Positions 10,088 to 18,205 are shown, counted from the stretch's first letter. The stretch is 26,702 nucleotides of DNA from CAZPRY01 sp964589175 (GCA_964589175.1 CAZPRY010000051.1:1-26702); one strand, 5' to 3'. Notes: a model not told the origin generated them from the sequence alone. A program made the numbers and translations.

Positions 10088-10154
10088 TTTGATCCCACTG
10101 GATTCTCCCGTCTATCGGGAATAACGATTTTTAACATTTTATCAGGAGTTTATT

Positions 10155-10460
10155 ATGAAATCCGTTTTAAAAATATCACTCGTTTTGATCTTCGTTGCTT
10201 TCGTCGTTATGCAATTCTCCGCTTTTGCGCAGGATCCCAAACCAGCGCCAACCACCGAGCAGGCTACCGTGGAGAAATCCGGCTGCTGCGCGCAAGAGGA
10301 CCAGGCCTGCTGCAAATCCGAGGTCAAGCATTGCGACAAGGAACAGACAAGCGAAGGATGCAAAAGCAGTTGCAAACAGAAACCGGACGAGAGCAAACAG
10401 GGCAAATGCCAGCGTTCCCAGAAGGAACATTGCGAATCGTCCCCGAATTCCCAGAAGTGA
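10155..10460 (+). CDS. Small exported Cys-rich, metallothionein-like protein
   Basis: A 101-aa protein with a signal peptide ending at SAFAQ (about residue 26). The mature chain is very hydrophilic and contains nine cysteines, including the pairs GCC and ACC, alternating with Lys, Glu and Gln. AGGAG stands 7 nt before the ATG, a strong ribosome site. Similar short Cys/Lys-rich exported proteins occur in Bacteroidota and relatives and are suspected metal-binding proteins; no family assignment is made. Together with the preceding Cys-rich protein and the terminator at 10479 it forms a compact two-gene unit that may bind or sense soft metals (inference). Confidence 0.7.
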   Translation: MKSVLKISLVLIFVAFVVMQFSAFAQDPKPAPTTEQATVEKSGCCAQEDQACCKSEVKHCDKEQTSEGCKSSCKQKPDESKQGKCQRSQKEHCESSPNSQK

Positions 10461-10478
10461 ACCTGATCCGATGACGAT

Positions 10479-10515
10479 AAAAGCCTGCTCCGTTCTTCAC
10501 GGGGCAGGCTTTTTT
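10479..10515 (+). terminator. Strong intrinsic terminator of the Cys-rich pair
   Basis: GCCTGCTCCGT (10483-10493) pairs with ACGGGGCAGGC (10499-10509) with one wobble and a 5-nt loop. Four A's before and a run of T's after the stem (10510-10515) complete a classical terminator 19 nt after the stop codon. Confidence 0.9.
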
Positions 10516-10695
10516 ATTTTCAAAAGTTACGCCCGAATGAGCCCCCAAAGGTCCATAAATCTCTTGAATCCTCAAGCGCCGGGGCCTAGTTCCTTGCCCA
10601 CACTCGCTTAGTATCTGATTTCACCGGCGATCAGGCGCGAAGCAGATTTGTCATAAAGATCAAGATGTCAACCTGAGCATTTTGTCATGTGAGAT

Positions 10696-12081
10696 TTATT
10701 TGACCAGCAACATTTTCTGTGAACTCACGAAATTATTCGCACTCAATTGATATATGTAAATGCCTGATGTTAAATTGGACGCATCAAACTGAACAAAATA
10801 TGTACCGGCACGTTGTCTGCCCGTGTCAATCTCGACAATTTTTCTCCCCAATAAATCATGCACAGCTATGCATACAGTACTTTCCTCAGGCAAGGCATAT
10901 TGAATTATCGTGGCACTATTGAACGGATTCGGATAATTCGTCAGCACGAAGTTTTTGGGTACATCATCAAACTGATTTTCGATATTCGTAAAAGGATTCA
11001 GGTTTTGCTTGAGCTTCATAATCCGGCGATAGGACTCTTCAATTCGTTCACGGGGTATGGCACCCTCCAGCACTTGCGTCTCTACATAGTCGACAAAAAA
11101 GGGTGCCATCCGCTTCTGACTGCTCAAATAATCTATCTCCCGATTGTACAATAAAATATCGACACCGGCATTGATCGCCAGAGTGATCGCCTCTTTTTTA
11201 GGGTAATTCTGGTAAATCGCCGACATGAACATTTCATCGGACATTACCACACCATCATAATGCAGGCTATCGCGCAGCAAGGTCGTGATTGTATTATAAG
11301 ACAGAGTCGCCGGATGGATTGTATCGAATTTCGTATTGTAAATATGGGCCGTCATCACGATATCGACAAGATCGGAATCTATTAAGCTCTTAAACGGCTG
11401 CAACTCGATATCCTGCCAGGTTTCTGAAACATCCGTAAAACCGACATGACTGTCTTCCGTCGCGCTGCCGTGCCCGGGAAAATGTTTGATCGTCGTCAGC
11501 AGACCTTTCTTTCGAAACTCGTCGATAAACCAGGTGGCGTTCTGGATCACGGTATCGGGATTCACGCCGAAACTCCTGTCGCCGATGACGTTATCGGGCA
11601 CAAAGCGCAAATCGACAACCGGCGCCAGGTTCGTATTCAGCCCCAAATCCTGGAACCAGCCGGCAAACTTCTCGGCAATAGCGCGCGTGGTCTGTTCATC
11701 TGACAGTAGCCCTAACTCGTAAGCCGAGGGCGTGTCCTCAAACCCGTTATAGGTCGTCAAATGGCCATAGATTCCCGGTTCCTGGTCGATGGCTATCAAT
11801 AATGGAATGTATGCGTTGGTCTGAAGATCCCGGATCAGTTTTCTGGCTTCATCGTGGCCGTAATCGAGATTCATAAAACTGCGCAGGATGAAACCGCCAA
11901 TGTTGTAATTGATGATATCGTTCTTAATATGGTCCGGCAGCGTCCCCCCCAAGAACCCATAGACCATCATCTGTCCGATTTTATAGCGCAGACTATCATT
12001 GTCGAAGAGCGAATTCTGGGCAAACAGATTTGTACAAAAAATGACCGGAAGGATGCCAACCAAAAAATTCTTCAATTTCAT
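10696..12081 (-). CDS. Secreted GH3 beta-N-acetylhexosaminidase-like enzyme with T9SS tail
   Basis: A 461-aa protein with a signal peptide (cleavage after FAQ, about residue 22). Residues 30-360 form a glycoside hydrolase family 3 barrel of the NagZ type. KHFPGHGSATEDSH (199-212) holds the Asp-His acid/base dyad (D210, H212), and SDEM (281-284) holds the expected nucleophile D282. The usual substrate-binding DQEGG stretch reads DQEPG (99-103). Residues 378-461 are a T9SS type A sorting domain with NYPNPFN. NagZ enzymes are usually cytosolic or lipid-anchored and release GlcNAc from muropeptides or chitooligosaccharides; the T9SS tail points instead to action outside the cell, on peptidoglycan debris, chitin or glycans (inference). 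GGAGGA (12087-12092) lies 5 nt before the ATG. Confidence 0.9.
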   Translation of the reverse strand: MKLKNFLVGILPVIFCTNLFAQNSLFDNDSLRYKIGQMMVYGFLGGTLPDHIKNDIINYNIGGFILRSFMNLDYGHDEARKLIRDLQTNAYIPLLIAIDQEPGIYGHLTTYNGFEDTPSAYELGLLSDEQTTRAIAEKFAGWFQDLGLNTNLAPVVDLRFVPDNVIGDRSFGVNPDTVIQNATWFIDEFRKKGLLTTIKHFPGHGSATEDSHVGFTDVSETWQDIELQPFKSLIDSDLVDIVMTAHIYNTKFDTIHPATLSYNTITTLLRDSLHYDGVVMSDEMFMSAIYQNYPKKEAITLAINAGVDILLYNREIDYLSSQKRMAPFFVDYVETQVLEGAIPRERIEESYRRIMKLKQNLNPFTNIENQFDDVPKNFVLTNYPNPFNSATIIQYALPEESTVCIAVHDLLGRKIVEIDTGRQRAGTYFVQFDASNLTSGIYIYQLSANNFVSSQKMLLVK

Positions 12082-12392
12082 AACAGTCCTCCTTCTGATT
12101 TTTTTTAGGATTCTGTTATAGAATAAACTCCTTTAATGAAATTCATGAGTTTGGTGTTCTTTAATATAGCATCAGATTTTAGATTAAATTTCGATTGTTT
12201 TTGTTTGCACATGATGGGCAACGCATGAGTTGCGTCAATTCAAATCTATTAAAAAACTTACAGGAAACGCGCAAATTTGATCCAAGCGGACAGATTAAAG
12301 AGTAGTATATATAATTGCATATGGATATCTCAGTTTATTTAAAATATTGGTTGCTGTTAATACGCCAAATAATAGGTTGCTGTAACAATTTA
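12082..12392. other. AT-rich intergenic stretch, 311 nt
   Basis: It holds the Shine-Dalgarno site of the GH3 gene and presumably its promoter, which I cannot pin down. Near its left part is a small hairpin with arms GCAAC/GTTGC (12218-12233). Two direct copies of GGTTGCTGT lie 26 nt apart (12349 and 12375), just downstream of the HNH gene. No gene is seen. Base composition changes here, marking the edge of the AT-rich HNH segment. Confidence 0.5.
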
Positions 12393-13091
12393 TTAGCGCT
12401 TTTTGCTGTTTATTAGTTCCGTAATACTTTGGGTGCCTTTACCCAAATTACACTCTTGGCATAGTGTTACTAAGTAATCAAGATCATTTTTACTACCTTT
12501 AGCTACAGGGGTAATGTGATCTACATGTAAAGTCGTTTCATCACTTGTTCGTCCACATAATATACACCGAAAGCCATCCCTTGCAAGAACCTGAAGACGT
12601 AATTTTGGTGGTACTCTCCTCTGTCTGTTAATAGATTTGTTCGCCAACGTATTGAAACAAGTAATTCTTCGCTTAAGACTTTGAGTGTAATTCCATAGAT
12701 ATTCTATCTCTTTTTCGCTTTTTCCAAGTTCCTGGAAAAGCCTTTTAAACATGTCTAAATTGTTTGGAGGAAAACCAATTCCCAGCCGATCATCGTAGCT
12801 CTTTGTTATAATATGAAAATTTTCTTTGAAAATAGAATAAATTGAACCTAGGTCTTTTGTTTTACGATTTTTAATATAAATTGCTACTCTTTTTTCAGGA
12901 TTTTGATTACTTGGAAAAATCGCACCACCTATATGCTCTTCTCTTACATCAATTTTTGCGAGTTTAAACCACTCAATTGTATCTTGTATCGCTTTTTCAA
13001 TAACCGGTATGTACTCTTCAATAACATCATAATCCCAAATGAATCGAATTGAAGATGCTAAATAGTATTTCTTGAATGTCTTGTATTCCAT
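12393..13091 (-). CDS. HNH endonuclease
   Basis: A 232-aa protein whose C-terminal third is a zinc-binding HNH domain: CILC (176-179), HVDH (189-192), then CQECN (211-215) give two CxxC zinc pairs and the His/Asn catalytic residues. The domain follows RLQVLARDGFRC, typical of McrA-like HNH nucleases. The N-terminal 150 residues are charged, helical and of unknown type, probably a target-recognition or partner domain. The gene is clearly AT-rich compared with flanking chromosomal genes, which suggests transfer. It lies downstream of the Abi_C gene in the same orientation, 64 nt away, with an attC-like site between. A defence role is likely but not proven. Confidence 0.85.
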   Translation of the reverse strand: MEYKTFKKYYLASSIRFIWDYDVIEEYIPVIEKAIQDTIEWFKLAKIDVREEHIGGAIFPSNQNPEKRVAIYIKNRKTKDLGSIYSIFKENFHIITKSYDDRLGIGFPPNNLDMFKRLFQELGKSEKEIEYLWNYTQSLKRRITCFNTLANKSINRQRRVPPKLRLQVLARDGFRCILCGRTSDETTLHVDHITPVAKGSKNDLDYLVTLCQECNLGKGTQSITELINSKKR

Positions 13092-13103
13092 GTGATTAAT
13101 GTT

Positions 13104-13161
13104 GCGCTAACGTTATGATCAGCTGCGGTTGAAGGCCGTACGCTGGATTAGCTGGTTATGC
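13104..13161 (-). other. attC-like integron recombination site (candidate)
   Basis: Read on the minus strand, the site starts with GCATAAC (13161-13155), overlapping the TAA stop of the Abi_C gene, and ends with GTTAGCGC (13111-13104), 12 nt before the HNH start codon. The interior contains CAGCGTACGG and CCGCAGCTG, which pair with one unpaired G, like the extrahelical base of attC hairpins, around a short TTCAA-type loop. Total length of 58 nt fits short attC sites. The outer boxes match RYYYAAC and GTTRRRY imperfectly. No integrase is in the window. Confidence 0.45.
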
Positions 13162-13902
13162 CGCAACCTCCCTTCTAGAATTCCATGTTGCAATAAGAAA
13201 GTTAGCAGTTGCGCCCGCGAGATTTACTGCAAGCTCTGCATGACGTGCAGCCGGTTTCGCAGGTTGTCGACCCTTGCCATGTGCATCCGAGAGTTTGTTA
13301 CGAAGAGAACCAAGTCCCTCAACAACTGCTGTGCAACCACCGAGAATCTGCTTAAACACCGGCTCCATGTGTTGGCATGGTGCTAGATTTAGCGTTTCCG
13401 CCGTGGCTCGATAAATTTTTGGAAGATCGGTAGCTTCATCATACGTGATTCCTTGATCATCAAGAATATGTTTACAGACAGTTTCGAGTAGCGTTCGTGC
13501 AGCCGTAATTGCACCCTCAGGGTCTGTCTCGCGACGGTCTAGTGCTTTGGACCAAACTGAATTAACGTGAGGGGCATCAAACTGTTCCATTGTTGCGGAA
13601 ACAGGTTCATCAGATGGTTGACCCACGCCTCGTTCGAGGTACTCCATTAGTGGCCTAAATTGCTCCCAAAGGAATTCTCTCCTACCAGCGTATGTTGAGG
13701 ATTTGTACTTGATGAATTGCCAAAATTGCGATAAGGAACGGCAGGTTCTAATAAAACTGGGAGCAAGTTTCTCAAGTGTTCGATCTGAGAGGAATATTTG
13801 ACGCAACTGACGATAGTCACTATCGTTCTCATTCCCCCCTGTTGCTTGAGATATGAGAAGGTTTTGCATCGTCTCGGCTTGTTCAAGTAATTCGTTCATC
13901 AC
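13156..13902 (-). CDS. Abortive infection protein with Abi_C domain
   Basis: A 248-aa soluble protein. Residues about 105-242 match the abortive-infection C-terminal domain (Abi_C, PF14355): AARTLLETVCKHIL (134-147), DLPKIY (159-164), LRNKLSDAHG (200-209) and RHAELAVN (220-227). The first 100 residues are helical. R201 to H208 fits the Rx6H spacing of HEPN-type RNase motifs, so RNA cleavage during phage infection is plausible (inference). The start is GTG at 13902 with AGGAG 9 nt upstream; the adjacent ATG at 13899 is possible. Its stop codon lies within an attC-like site, as in integron gene cassettes. The HNH gene follows in the same direction. Confidence 0.8.
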   Translation of the reverse strand: MMNELLEQAETMQNLLISQATGGNENDSDYRQLRQIFLSDRTLEKLAPSFIRTCRSLSQFWQFIKYKSSTYAGRREFLWEQFRPLMEYLERGVGQPSDEPVSATMEQFDAPHVNSVWSKALDRRETDPEGAITAARTLLETVCKHILDDQGITYDEATDLPKIYRATAETLNLAPCQHMEPVFKQILGGCTAVVEGLGSLRNKLSDAHGKGRQPAKPAARHAELAVNLAGATANFLIATWNSRREVAA

Positions 13903-13961
13903 TATTCAATTCTCCTGGTGGTATAACATATTCTTTAGATGCCAAACCTCATCCACTTTAG

Positions 13962-13979
13962 GTGTCCACATGTAGACAC
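13962..13979. promoter_or_regulatory. 18-nt near-palindrome upstream of the Abi_C gene
   Basis: GTGTCCACATGTAGACAC is its own reverse complement except for one position pair (C/A), centred 68 nt upstream of the Abi_C start. The form and position suit a dimeric repressor's operator, but no cognate regulator is in the window. Confidence 0.3.
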
Positions 13980-14266
13980 TTGTTTTCATATTCAGAAACT
14001 TTTCCCAGCGCTTTCTATATTTAAACCACGTTCTTTAACTGATAAACAAACTTTGTTCATATTTCACCGCCATTATGCTGTAAATCTATCCATTCCGGCG
14101 ATATACTGTCAAGTTATTAATCGGTTGCCGATTCAAGTACTCGTATTCCAGGAGCTATCCCAAACGTCAAATGCTATTTCTTTGCAGTCATCTGAGGACA
14201 CGAAGTGTCAGAAGAATCGGGTCGGCCAGTCGTTGGTCTCCGGTGCATTCGCGGTCGGCTACCCCG

Positions 14267-14297
14267 ATCCTTCACGCCGCAATGCGGCGTGAAGGAT
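14267..14297. repeat. Perfect 14-bp inverted repeat, REP-like
   Basis: ATCCTTCACGCCGC (14267-14280) and its exact complement (14284-14297) flank the loop AAT. It is 58 nt downstream of the permease stop on the minus strand. No T-run follows on either strand, so it is more like a REP/BIME-type palindrome or an mRNA 3'-end stabiliser than a classical terminator. Confidence 0.75.
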
Positions 14298-14354
14298 GAC
14301 GAGTCTCCGGGAATTGTCATTAGAGGCAGCTGGGTTCTGCTATAGCTAATCTGT

Positions 14355-16721
14355 CTATTCGTACTTAAGCGCTTTGACAGGATTTGAGATTGCTGCCCGG
14401 ACGGCCTGGTAACTGACCGTGATTAAAGCGATGACCAGTGCCATGACGCCCGCTGCCAGGAATACGGTCCAGCCGATGTCGATATGGTAGGCATAATTGC
14501 GCAGGTAAGCCTTCAGGATGAAATAGGCCGCTGGCCAGGCGATCAGGTTGGCAACTAGGACCCATTTTGCAAACTCACTCGACAACAGCACAACCAGCCG
14601 GCCGACGGAAGCGCCCAGCACCTTGCGGATACCGATCTCCCGGGTGCGGCGTTCGGCGGTGAACGAAGCCAGTGCGAAAAGTCCCAGGCAGGCAATGATG
14701 ACAGCCAGGAAAGTGAAATACTTGATCAGACCGCTCAGGCGCACATCGGAGCGGTACATCCACACGAAATCTTCATCCAGGAAGCGATACTCGAACGGGT
14801 AGTTGGGCAGCATGCGGTCCCAGACAGTTTTAACGGCATCCAGCGAAGCGGTCACCTCGCCCGGCTGCAGGCGAATGAGCATGCTGCTGAACCATTCAGG
14901 GGCGATAAAAATCGCCAGCGGTTCGATCTCGTTATGCACGGAGCGGAAGTGAAAATCCTTCATTACACCGATGATTGTTGCATCCACGCCGACGAAATGC
15001 AGACGCTCGTTGAGAACGGACTCTTTGTTCATCAATTTGGCCAGGCGCTCATTGATGACAAAGGCGCCACCCTCATCCCCGAGCGGATCGGTGGGAAATT
15101 CCCGCGAGAAGGCGCGCCCTTCCAGCATTTGAATTTTCATGGTTTCGATATAATCGAAATCGACGGAACTTAACCCGACGACGATTTTCATTTCCGGGTC
15201 TTTGCCGTCCCAATCCACGCCGCTCGAATTGCTGCCGATATTGGTAGGGCGGTGCGAGGAAGCCGAAACGCTCAGCACTTCCGGGATGCGGGTCAATTCC
15301 TGGCGCAACGATTCGTAGCTTTTACCGATGTCGCCGCGCAGGCTGATTGCGATGACCTGTTCCTGGTCGAATCCGAGGTCTTTGGAGCGCATGTAATTGA
15401 GCTGTTTGTAGATGATCAGGGTGCCGATGATCAGGATGATCGACATCGTGAATTGGAAGACGACCAGCACCTTGCGCAGAACCTGGCTGCGACCTTGCTG
15501 TAAACTGCCTTTGAGTACTTTCACCGGCTGAAATCCCGACAGGAAGAGGGCCGGGTAGCTGCCCGAAACAATGCCGGATATTATGGTAATTGCCAGAAGC
15601 CCCAGCAGGAAACTAGGCTGGAAGAGCGAACGCAATTCGATTTCTTTACCGGCTATGTGATTGAACGTGGGGAGCAGCAGAGTAACAAAGACCAGTGCGA
15701 CCAGGGCGGCCAAGACAGAGAGCAGAATGGATTCGCCGATGAACTGGAAGATGAGATTTTTACGGAAAGCGCCGACGACTTTGCGCATCCCGATTTCACG
15801 GGCGCGTTTGGCGGAACGCGCGGTCGCCAGGTTCATAAAGTTAATGCAGGCGATCAGCAGCACAAAGGCCGCGATGATGGAAAAGACATAGACGTAGACG
15901 ACGCCGATCGGATCGCGATCGAAACCGAAAAATCCGTACAGATGAATACCGGTCATCGGCGCCACCATATAGGTGGTTTCCGAAGATTCCCGGTTTTTAT
16001 AGACGACTTCCGTGATTTTCCGATTGACCTCGGTAATATCTGCATCATCGCGAAGCAGGACAAAACTCCCGATATTATTGCTTCCCCAACTATCGTTATA
16101 CTCTCCCAGATCTTTGGTAAACTCCATATTCACTAAGATAACAGGATTGAGAATGCTGGCGTAGTGGGTTTTCATCAGGACGCCGGTCACGGTGAGCTCG
16201 AAGCGGTTATCGACCAGCAGGACCTGGCCGACCGGATTATCATCACCGAAATATTTTGTAGCAGTGGCTTCATTGATCACCACTGAATAGGGATCGTTCA
16301 TGACCACCTGACGATCCCCGTCCCGCAGGGGATAATCAAACATCGTAAAGAAAGAAGGGTCGACGCCATGGACCTCATTTTCAAAAAACGTTTTATCGCT
16401 GTGGCGGAAGGAACGTCCGCCGCACCAGGCAACGCGGGTAGCATCCAGAATCTCCGGAATCTCCTCTTTCCATACGGGTGCACAGGGGTAAGGAGTAACG
16501 TTGACGTGGTAAGCCTGCCCGTTGTAGAACTGTTCCTGTTCGACGCGAAAGAGGTTTGGCGCATTCTCGTGGAATTTATCGAAGCTCAACTCATCCTGTA
16601 CCCACAACAGGATTAAAAGCGAGCAGGTGAGCCCGATCGCCAGTCCGAAAATGTTGATGAAGGAATAGCCTTTGTGGCGGAATATGTTACGCAGGGCCAC
16701 TAGCAAATAATTACGAAGCAT
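14355..16721 (-). CDS. MacB/FtsX-type ABC transporter permease, two FtsX halves
   Basis: A 788-aa protein. TM1 is near residues 19-41 (FINIFGLAIGLTCSLLILLW), followed by a periplasmic MacB_PCD domain, three TM helices starting with CINFMNLATARSAKR, a second periplasmic domain, and three C-terminal helices. The duplicated motifs REIGMRKVVGA and REIGIRKVLGA mark the two FtsX domains. Family members pair with an ATPase and drive mechanotransmission, for example lipoprotein handling, peptide or drug efflux, or hydrolase activation. No ATPase gene is adjacent, so it must use one encoded elsewhere. The start chosen is ATG 16721, with GGAGGA 5 nt upstream; a TTG at 16739 would place that site inside the gene. 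It follows the protease gene after 46 nt. Confidence 0.9.
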   Translation of the reverse strand: MLRNYLLVALRNIFRHKGYSFINIFGLAIGLTCSLLILLWVQDELSFDKFHENAPNLFRVEQEQFYNGQAYHVNVTPYPCAPVWKEEIPEILDATRVAWCGGRSFRHSDKTFFENEVHGVDPSFFTMFDYPLRDGDRQVVMNDPYSVVINEATATKYFGDDNPVGQVLLVDNRFELTVTGVLMKTHYASILNPVILVNMEFTKDLGEYNDSWGSNNIGSFVLLRDDADITEVNRKITEVVYKNRESSETTYMVAPMTGIHLYGFFGFDRDPIGVVYVYVFSIIAAFVLLIACINFMNLATARSAKRAREIGMRKVVGAFRKNLIFQFIGESILLSVLAALVALVFVTLLLPTFNHIAGKEIELRSLFQPSFLLGLLAITIISGIVSGSYPALFLSGFQPVKVLKGSLQQGRSQVLRKVLVVFQFTMSIILIIGTLIIYKQLNYMRSKDLGFDQEQVIAISLRGDIGKSYESLRQELTRIPEVLSVSASSHRPTNIGSNSSGVDWDGKDPEMKIVVGLSSVDFDYIETMKIQMLEGRAFSREFPTDPLGDEGGAFVINERLAKLMNKESVLNERLHFVGVDATIIGVMKDFHFRSVHNEIEPLAIFIAPEWFSSMLIRLQPGEVTASLDAVKTVWDRMLPNYPFEYRFLDEDFVWMYRSDVRLSGLIKYFTFLAVIIACLGLFALASFTAERRTREIGIRKVLGASVGRLVVLLSSEFAKWVLVANLIAWPAAYFILKAYLRNYAYHIDIGWTVFLAAGVMALVIALITVSYQAVRAAISNPVKALKYE

Positions 16722-16726
16722 AATTC

Positions 16727-16732
16727 TCCTCC
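16727..16732 (-). promoter_or_regulatory. Shine-Dalgarno site fixing the permease start
   Basis: GGAGGA on the minus strand, 5 nt before ATG 16721. It argues against the longer frame beginning at the TTG at 16739. Confidence 0.85.
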
Positions 16733-16767
16733 TTGTCAAATCCGTTCACGGATTGGTGCTTTTGTTA

Positions 16768-18045
16768 TTATTCGATTCTGCAGATGCCGTTGGCGGCGTC
16801 GATAATCAGCCGTCTGTCTTCGACAATATTGATGCCCAGGATACCGTCGCGTGTGATGAGCATATCCGTATCTTTGGCCGGATGGACGTACAGATTCCGG
16901 AAGTCGAGGACGCGATCGCCCAGCCGAAACGAAATTTCCGGAATAATTCGGTCTTCAACTTTCTCCATGCCGCCGGCTCCGCCGATCATGCTGTGCCCGG
17001 TTTTAAATTCGGTGACATTGATTTTCGGCAGGATGCCTGCAAAGGCGGAAGTAGCGTTGGCGCCGGTATCCAGACCGAAGTTGAGCGAAGAGCCGTTAGC
17101 GGTCTGCAACTCGACAATCGGGGCTTCCAGCCAGTAGAGATTGCGCCCGGGATTGTCCGCCGGAACCGATTTTTCGATGCTCAGCAAATTTTTTTCATAA
17201 TCGATGGTGAGGCGCATATTCTGGATGGCGTTCCAGCCGATGATGCCGTCGATTTTGATAACGCGGATTCCCAGGAGTTTGAATTCCAGGTCTCTTTTAT
17301 CGATGACGATGACCGGGTGATTCCGAATCGTCAGACCGCCGATCTGCAGCTCTTCGATGATTGCCGGTACGATATTTACCTTTTTACTGGTGGCTGTCCC
17401 GGCCTGGCCGACCTCTTCCGGGTTGAACTTCAGCCCGGCTTTCAGGGCGAGGTCCGACGCGACTACGCTCGGGCTGGCGTGCGTATCCACCCAGAATTTT
17501 TTCGTTTTGCCGTTGATTTTGACCTTCACGACAGGCGAACCGGACAGACTTTTTTTGAGCGGCAGGACGAGCTTGTTATCCGGGAATAGATATTGTTCGG
17601 CCGCGCCGGTACTATATCGCCGAACCAGGACGAGTTCTTCGTATTCGGGCGTATCCTCATCGCGATTGACATTAAAACTGAGGATATTGTTCCAGCGGGA
17701 TTGATAAAACCAGAGATCGTTGATTGTCGAAAAGGAATGATTCTTGATCCACGGGTCCTGTGTCGTTTTATAAACTGTCTGGAGCACTGCCACAGCAACT
17801 TCGAAATTGCCCTGTCTTAGCTGTTCCAGGCCTTGCACGAATTGAATTTCCGATTTTTCATCGGCTAATCGGGAAGCCTCTCTGAGATCGAAATTCGTGA
17901 TCGCCGCCTGGAAGTCAGCATATGTCGAGGTGGACATTTCGACCGCCGGAGCACGATCTGCGGCTTCATAAACCGTCAGTTGAGTTGAATTGGATGCGCA
18001 ATTGGAGAGTAAAAACAGGACGATAAAATAGGGGATTCTTTTCAA
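16768..18045 (-). CDS. Lipoprotein with two retropepsin-like aspartyl protease domains
   Basis: A 425-aa protein starting at TTG 18045, supported by GGAGGAG 7 nt upstream; the frame extends 10 codons further but covers that site. A lipobox-like LLSNC puts the lipidated cysteine at residue 16. Residues 30-110 resemble a TPR-like helical part (FVQGLEQLRQGNFEVAVAVL). Two gag/retropepsin-like aspartyl protease domains follow (PF13650/PF13975 type): the first has VDTHAS (186-191), a change from DTGAS, the second has LDTGAN (325-330). Both keep the Asp. They could form an intramolecular pseudo-dimer resembling pepsin's two lobes (inference). It is likely membrane-anchored in the periplasm and co-transcribed with the permease and DUF885 genes. 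Confidence 0.85.
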   Translation of the reverse strand: MKRIPYFIVLFLLSNCASNSTQLTVYEAADRAPAVEMSTSTYADFQAAITNFDLREASRLADEKSEIQFVQGLEQLRQGNFEVAVAVLQTVYKTTQDPWIKNHSFSTINDLWFYQSRWNNILSFNVNRDEDTPEYEELVLVRRYSTGAAEQYLFPDNKLVLPLKKSLSGSPVVKVKINGKTKKFWVDTHASPSVVASDLALKAGLKFNPEEVGQAGTATSKKVNIVPAIIEELQIGGLTIRNHPVIVIDKRDLEFKLLGIRVIKIDGIIGWNAIQNMRLTIDYEKNLLSIEKSVPADNPGRNLYWLEAPIVELQTANGSSLNFGLDTGANATSAFAGILPKINVTEFKTGHSMIGGAGGMEKVEDRIIPEISFRLGDRVLDFRNLYVHPAKDTDMLITRDGILGINIVEDRRLIIDAANGICRIE

Positions 18046-18052
18046 AGGTCTA

Positions 18053-18059
18053 CTCCTCC
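18053..18059 (-). promoter_or_regulatory. Shine-Dalgarno site fixing a TTG start
   Basis: GGAGGAG on the minus strand lies 7 nt before TTG 18045. This places the start of the protease lipoprotein directly ahead of its short signal sequence (KRIPYFIVLFLL). Confidence 0.8.
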
Positions 18060-18205
18060 GGTTTCTGATTGTCAAACTATACCTGTTTAGAATTTGTAAA
18101 AAGACTCATTTTTAAAGATACCGCACTTGCCTGACGATGAGTTTTGGACGAGCGGCGAATCAAAAAGTTGTCCGTAAATCTGCGCCGGTTGTAAATGCTG
18201 CGGAT

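Larger units (their letters stand above)
13903..14354. other. Intergenic stretch, 452 nt, with palindromes but no gene
   Basis: It lies upstream of the Abi_C gene and downstream of the permease gene. Visible structure: an 18-nt near-palindrome at 13962-13979, a small hairpin AATCGG-TTG-CCGATT (14119-14133), another GACAC-GAA-GTGTC (14197-14209), and a strong hairpin at 14267-14297. A short plus-strand open frame (13939-14292) has no ribosome site and looks spurious. Confidence 0.5.

Noticed and set aside
12349..12383. Direct repeats GGTTGCTGT as target-site duplication or second attC
   Set aside because: Only 9 bp, 26 nt apart, with no hairpin or core boxes; they do not flank a mobile element.
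13903..13990. A second attC-like site upstream of the Abi_C gene
   Set aside because: GTTATAC near 13921 resembles a core box, but no complementary partner box or paired interior was found upstream of it.
16753..17589. 278-codon plus-strand open frame
   Set aside because: Antisense to the retropepsin-like lipoprotein, with no supporting motif.
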